Assembly (NCBI GenBank): GCA_044870245.1
Contig: JBIOYR010000097.1
Span: 1 to 34,370 of the forward strand
Direction: 5' to 3'
Length of the DNA stretch: 34,370 bases
DNA from: DATAFF01 sp044870245
GTDB taxonomy: Bacteria > Pseudomonadota > Alphaproteobacteria > Rhizobiales > Aestuariivirgaceae
Positions 32,181-34,370 of the stretch are shown here, piece after piece (positions within the stretch are counted from its first letter, which is position 1; every line of letters begins with the position of its first letter). The notes beneath the pieces are model-generated. The model ran no database searches, was not told the origin of the DNA, and saw only the letters and a program-made list of their open reading frames with translations. A program made the position numbers and the translations under genes.

Positions 32181-32962
32181 CGGCTCATCTTCTCAAGGCC
32201 GAGCAGATGACCAAGCGCTTCGGCGGGCTCATTGCCGTCGACCGGCTCGATCTTTCAGTGCACGAGCATCGCATTCACAGCGTCATCGGGCCGAACGGTG
32301 CCGGCAAGACCACGGTATTCAACTGCATCATGAACTTCTATCCGCCGGACGGCGGCAAGGTGTGGTTCAACGGCGCCAGGGTCGACGGAGTGACCCCCGA
32401 TCGAGTGGCGACCGCCGGAATCAACCGGACCTATCAGAACATCCGGCTGTTCCGCAATCTGACGGCGCTCGAGAATATCCTGGTCGGCATGCACATCCAT
32501 CTGAAATCGACCTGGCTCGGGGCGGTGCTGGCGCTGCCGTCGACCCGTCACGACGAGCGGGAGGCGCAGGACGAGGCAGTGCGCATTCTCGACTTCATCG
32601 GGCTCAGAGGGCGCGGCGATGTGGTGTCGCGAAATCTCGCCTATGGCGAGCAGCGGCGGCTCGAGATCGGCCGGGCGCTTGCCACCAAGCCCCGGCTCCT
32701 GCTGCTCGACGAGCCAATGGCGGGGATGAATCCGCGCGAAAGCCGTGACATGATGGATTTCGTGCGTCGGGTGCGCGACCAGCTCGGCGTGACGATCCTG
32801 CTGATCGAGCATTCGATGCGGGTGGTGATGGGCATCTCCGATCGGATCAGCGTGCTCGATCACGGGATCAAGATTTCCGAGGGGACGGCAGCCGAGGTGC
32901 AGAGCGATCCCAAAGTGATCGAGGCCTATCTCGGAACGACCGCCCAAACGGCATTGAAATAG
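32177..32962 (+). CDS. livG: Branched-chain-type ABC ATPase LivG
   Basis: 261-residue cytoplasmic ATPase, one of the pair for the Liv importer. Walker A GPNGAGKT at 38-45, Q-loop in NRTYQNIRLF, signature LAYGEQRRLEI at about 154-164 (the LivG variant of LSGGQ), Walker B LLLLDEP at 174-180, switch His in LLIEHSM. It ends in the usual EAYLG segment. ATG 32177 is inside the livM stop overlap. All ATPase residues are intact. Confidence 0.95.
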   Translation: MTAHLLKAEQMTKRFGGLIAVDRLDLSVHEHRIHSVIGPNGAGKTTVFNCIMNFYPPDGGKVWFNGARVDGVTPDRVATAGINRTYQNIRLFRNLTALENILVGMHIHLKSTWLGAVLALPSTRHDEREAQDEAVRILDFIGLRGRGDVVSRNLAYGEQRRLEIGRALATKPRLLLLDEPMAGMNPRESRDMMDFVRRVRDQLGVTILLIEHSMRVVMGISDRISVLDHGIKISEGTAAEVQSDPKVIEAYLGTTAQTALK

Positions 32963-32977
32963 GCGCGAACGACTTCG

Positions 32978-33685
32978 ATGGCTCTGCTCGACGTCCTCAA
33001 TCTCCATGTCTACTACGGCAAGATCCACGCCTTGCGGGGGGTGTCTCTGGCGATCGGCGACAATCAGATCGTGACGCTGATCGGCGCCAATGGCGCCGGC
33101 AAGAGCACGACGCTCAGGGCAATCTCCGGAATTCTGGCGGCTGCCGAGGGTGAGGTCGTCTATCAGGGACAGCGCCTCAGCGACCTGCCGGCACATCAGA
33201 TCGTGGCGCGCGGCGTTGTGCAGGTGCCGGAGGGTCGGCGCATCTTCAGCCGCCTGACGGTGGCGGAGAATCTGCGGATCGGCGCCTTCCTGAGCAATGA
33301 CAAGGACTTCATCGGCCGTACCGAGGAGCTGGCGCTCGCGATGTTCCCGGTGCTCAAGCGGCGGTTCACACAGGTGGCGGGGACGCTGTCGGGTGGCGAG
33401 CAGCAGATGCTGGCGATCGCCAGGGCGTTGATGTCGAACCCCAAGGTGCTGCTGCTCGACGAGCCGTCGATGGGGCTCGCGCCCATATTGGTGCAACAGA
33501 TCTTCGAAACGGTGGTGGAGATCCGCAAGCGCGGCGTGGCGGTGTTGCTGGTCGAGCAGAACGCCTTCCTAGCGCTGCAGATCGCCGATTATGGCTATGT
33601 GATCGAGACTGGCGAAATCGTGCTGCAGGGCTCGGGCGAGGAGCTCATGGCCAACCCGCAGGTCAAGGAGGCCTATCTCGGGTGA
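32978..33685 (+). CDS. livF: Branched-chain-type ABC ATPase LivF
   Basis: 235-residue second ATPase of the Liv importer, near-identical in size to E. coli LivF. Walker A GANGAGKS at 36-43, VPEGRRIF (a LivF hallmark) at about 93-100, signature LSGGEQQ at 137-143, Walker B VLLLDEP at 157-163, and LVEQN in place of the switch His region, as usual in LivF. It closes with KEAYLG. It lies 15 bp after livG, and its stop overlaps the GTG start of the following RidA gene (GTGA). Confidence 0.95.
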   Translation: MALLDVLNLHVYYGKIHALRGVSLAIGDNQIVTLIGANGAGKSTTLRAISGILAAAEGEVVYQGQRLSDLPAHQIVARGVVQVPEGRRIFSRLTVAENLRIGAFLSNDKDFIGRTEELALAMFPVLKRRFTQVAGTLSGGEQQMLAIARALMSNPKVLLLDEPSMGLAPILVQQIFETVVEIRKRGVAVLLVEQNAFLALQIADYGYVIETGEIVLQGSGEELMANPQVKEAYLG

Positions 33686-34074
33686 CCATCAAGCGGCATG
33701 TGGTGGCCGGCCTGTCAACGCAGGGGTCGCCCTATTCGGTGCTGGTCACCGACGGCGCCTATGCCTTCATGGCGGGGGTGGTGGCGAGCGATCTCGCAGA
33801 TGGGGACAAGGTTCATGGCGACATTGCCGCCGAGACGCGGCTGGTGATGGACGCGATCCGACGGGCGCTCGACGGGATCGGGATCGGCATGGACCGCATC
33901 GTCCGGGTTGACGTGCATCTGACCGATCTCGCCACCATGCCGGTGATGAACGCGGCCTATCGCAGCTTCTTCGAGGGCGAAATGCTGCCGGCCCGTACCT
34001 GCACCGAATCGCCGCAGCTGGCCGGCGGCTCCAATGTCGAGATCACTGTCATGGCGCGGCTTTCGCCTCCATAA
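33682..34074 (+). CDS. RidA-family protein, second copy in the run
   Basis: 130 residues, single RidA domain. The catalytic Arg is kept as R105 in LPARTCTESPQL, followed by SNVEITVMARL. Also visible are AFMAGVVASDL and MDRIVRVDVHLTDLATMPVM. It starts at GTG overlapping the livF stop by 4 bp, so it is translated with the transporter, which ties it to the imported substrate. Clearly different in sequence from the RidA at 26186, so the two may handle different imines of the same pathway. Confidence 0.9.
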   Translation: MTIKRHVVAGLSTQGSPYSVLVTDGAYAFMAGVVASDLADGDKVHGDIAAETRLVMDAIRRALDGIGIGMDRIVRVDVHLTDLATMPVMNAAYRSFFEGEMLPARTCTESPQLAGGSNVEITVMARLSPP

Positions 34075-34275
34075 CGCTCGCAAATTTCAAGAATTACGCT
34101 TTCTTAGTTCCATTACAGCGCAAATCGCTGAATACGACGGTTGTCAGCTTGCTTACGACATTTTTGCTGCAACCTTTCGGGGATTTGCAGTAAGAATGCC
34201 GCCTCCGGTTTCAAGGCCATGGGCAAGGCCCCCAGGATCCGGAGCGTCAACCACGTAAATCCATATCGGGGGCCC
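34075..34275 (+). promoter_or_regulatory. AT-richer intergenic region with inverted repeats before a LysR-type gene
   Basis: The first about 120 bp are clearly richer in A/T than the surroundings, as for a promoter. Two symmetric elements are seen: CAGCG-CAAAT-CGCTG (34116-34130), and CTGCAA (34167-34172) with TTGCAG (34185-34190) 12 bp apart. The second resembles the spaced dyads bound by LysR-type proteins, and one follows directly. CTCCGG (34203-34208) and CCGGAG (34239-34244) form a further possible stem. Confidence 0.4.
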
Positions 34276-34370
34276 ATGACCTGCGAAATCGAACTGTCGA
34301 GAATTACCAATGATCCGCGCATGCAATGCCTGGACCCGGATCTGCTCCGGGCCTTTGTCATCATCGCCGA
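34276..34370 (+). CDS. LysR-type transcriptional regulator, N-terminal fragment (cut by window end)
   Basis: The frame from ATG 34276 stays open to the window end and includes MQCLDPDLLRAFVIIA, the characteristic first helix of a LysR winged HTH. The more likely start is the in-frame ATG 34321, directly before CLDPDLLRAF; the upstream ATG adds 15 residues. Only about 16-31 residues are visible, so identification rests on that one motif. It follows the Liv/RidA run on the same strand with a separate promoter region and could regulate it or the next locus. Confidence 0.65.
   Translation, partial: MTCEIELSRITNDPRMQCLDPDLLRAFVIIA

Noticed and set aside
34203..34244. CTCCGG/CCGGAG stem as a riboswitch before the LysR-type gene
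   Set aside because: A single 6-bp stem with no conserved core is not enough for a riboswitch call; kept only as a note in the intergenic entry.
1..34370. IS elements, prophage, CRISPR array, tRNA or rRNA genes
   Set aside because: I looked for transposase motifs, terminal inverted repeats, spaced direct repeats and tRNA-like arms and found none I could support.

Overview
The window is GC-rich, tightly packed bacterial DNA. The gene families and control-site types point to an alphaproteobacterium, probably Hyphomicrobiales (Rhizobiales). The evidence is many ABC importers with twin-arginine-type binding-protein signals, a CtrA-like box, a CCCTCTCCCC/GGGGAGAGGG intergenic palindrome, and a small zinc-ribbon plus HTH/coiled-coil gene pair. 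This placement is inference. I see no rRNA, tRNA, IS element, prophage or CRISPR array. About 36 protein-coding genes are called, two of them cut by the window ends. The content is almost wholly catabolic: three ABC importers, flavin amine/amino-acid dehydrogenases, short-chain dehydrogenases, PLP and Schiff-base enzymes, and three Rid-family genes.

Region A (1-8180). A minus-strand run starts at 7316: a fused HcnA-HcnB-type iron-sulfur flavoprotein, an HcnC/DadA-type flavoprotein, an isochorismatase-fold cysteine hydrolase, then a spermidine/putrescine-type ABC importer (binding protein, ATPase, two permeases, the last leaving the window). A plus-strand SDR diverges from it across a short region holding a perfect 16-bp palindrome. 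The logic is uptake and oxidative breakdown of an amine-like compound.

Region B (8185-20519). A long minus-strand run reads aldo-keto reductase, enolase-superfamily (MLE-type) enzyme, GntR/FCD regulator, carbohydrate-type ABC importer (binding protein, two permeases, ATPase), DHDPS/NAL-family enzyme, fold-III PLP decarboxylase and two SDRs. Two sites of nearly identical sequence lie upstream of the MLE gene and of the ABC binding-protein gene, and are candidate operators for the GntR protein. Divergent from the aldo-keto reductase is a gene whose product appears to hold three consecutive RidA-like domains, in effect a single-chain version of the normally homotrimeric RidA.

Region C (20417-24953) is mixed: a DUF2147 periplasmic protein overlapping the Rid gene tail-to-tail, an MFS transporter, a Gly/Tyr-rich secreted protein, an HTH/coiled-coil protein, a zinc ribbon, a DUF1428 protein, a small hypothetical, and two strong hairpins between convergent genes.

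Region D (24950-34370) has a minus-strand FMN 2-hydroxyacid dehydrogenase divergent from a plus-strand run: RidA, DadA-type D-amino-acid dehydrogenase, a complete Liv-type importer (K-H-M-G-F) and a second RidA. Transporter, imine-forming dehydrogenase and imine-hydrolysing RidA proteins are arranged as one pathway. A 10-bp hairpin separates livK from livH. The window ends in the first codons of a LysR-type regulator.
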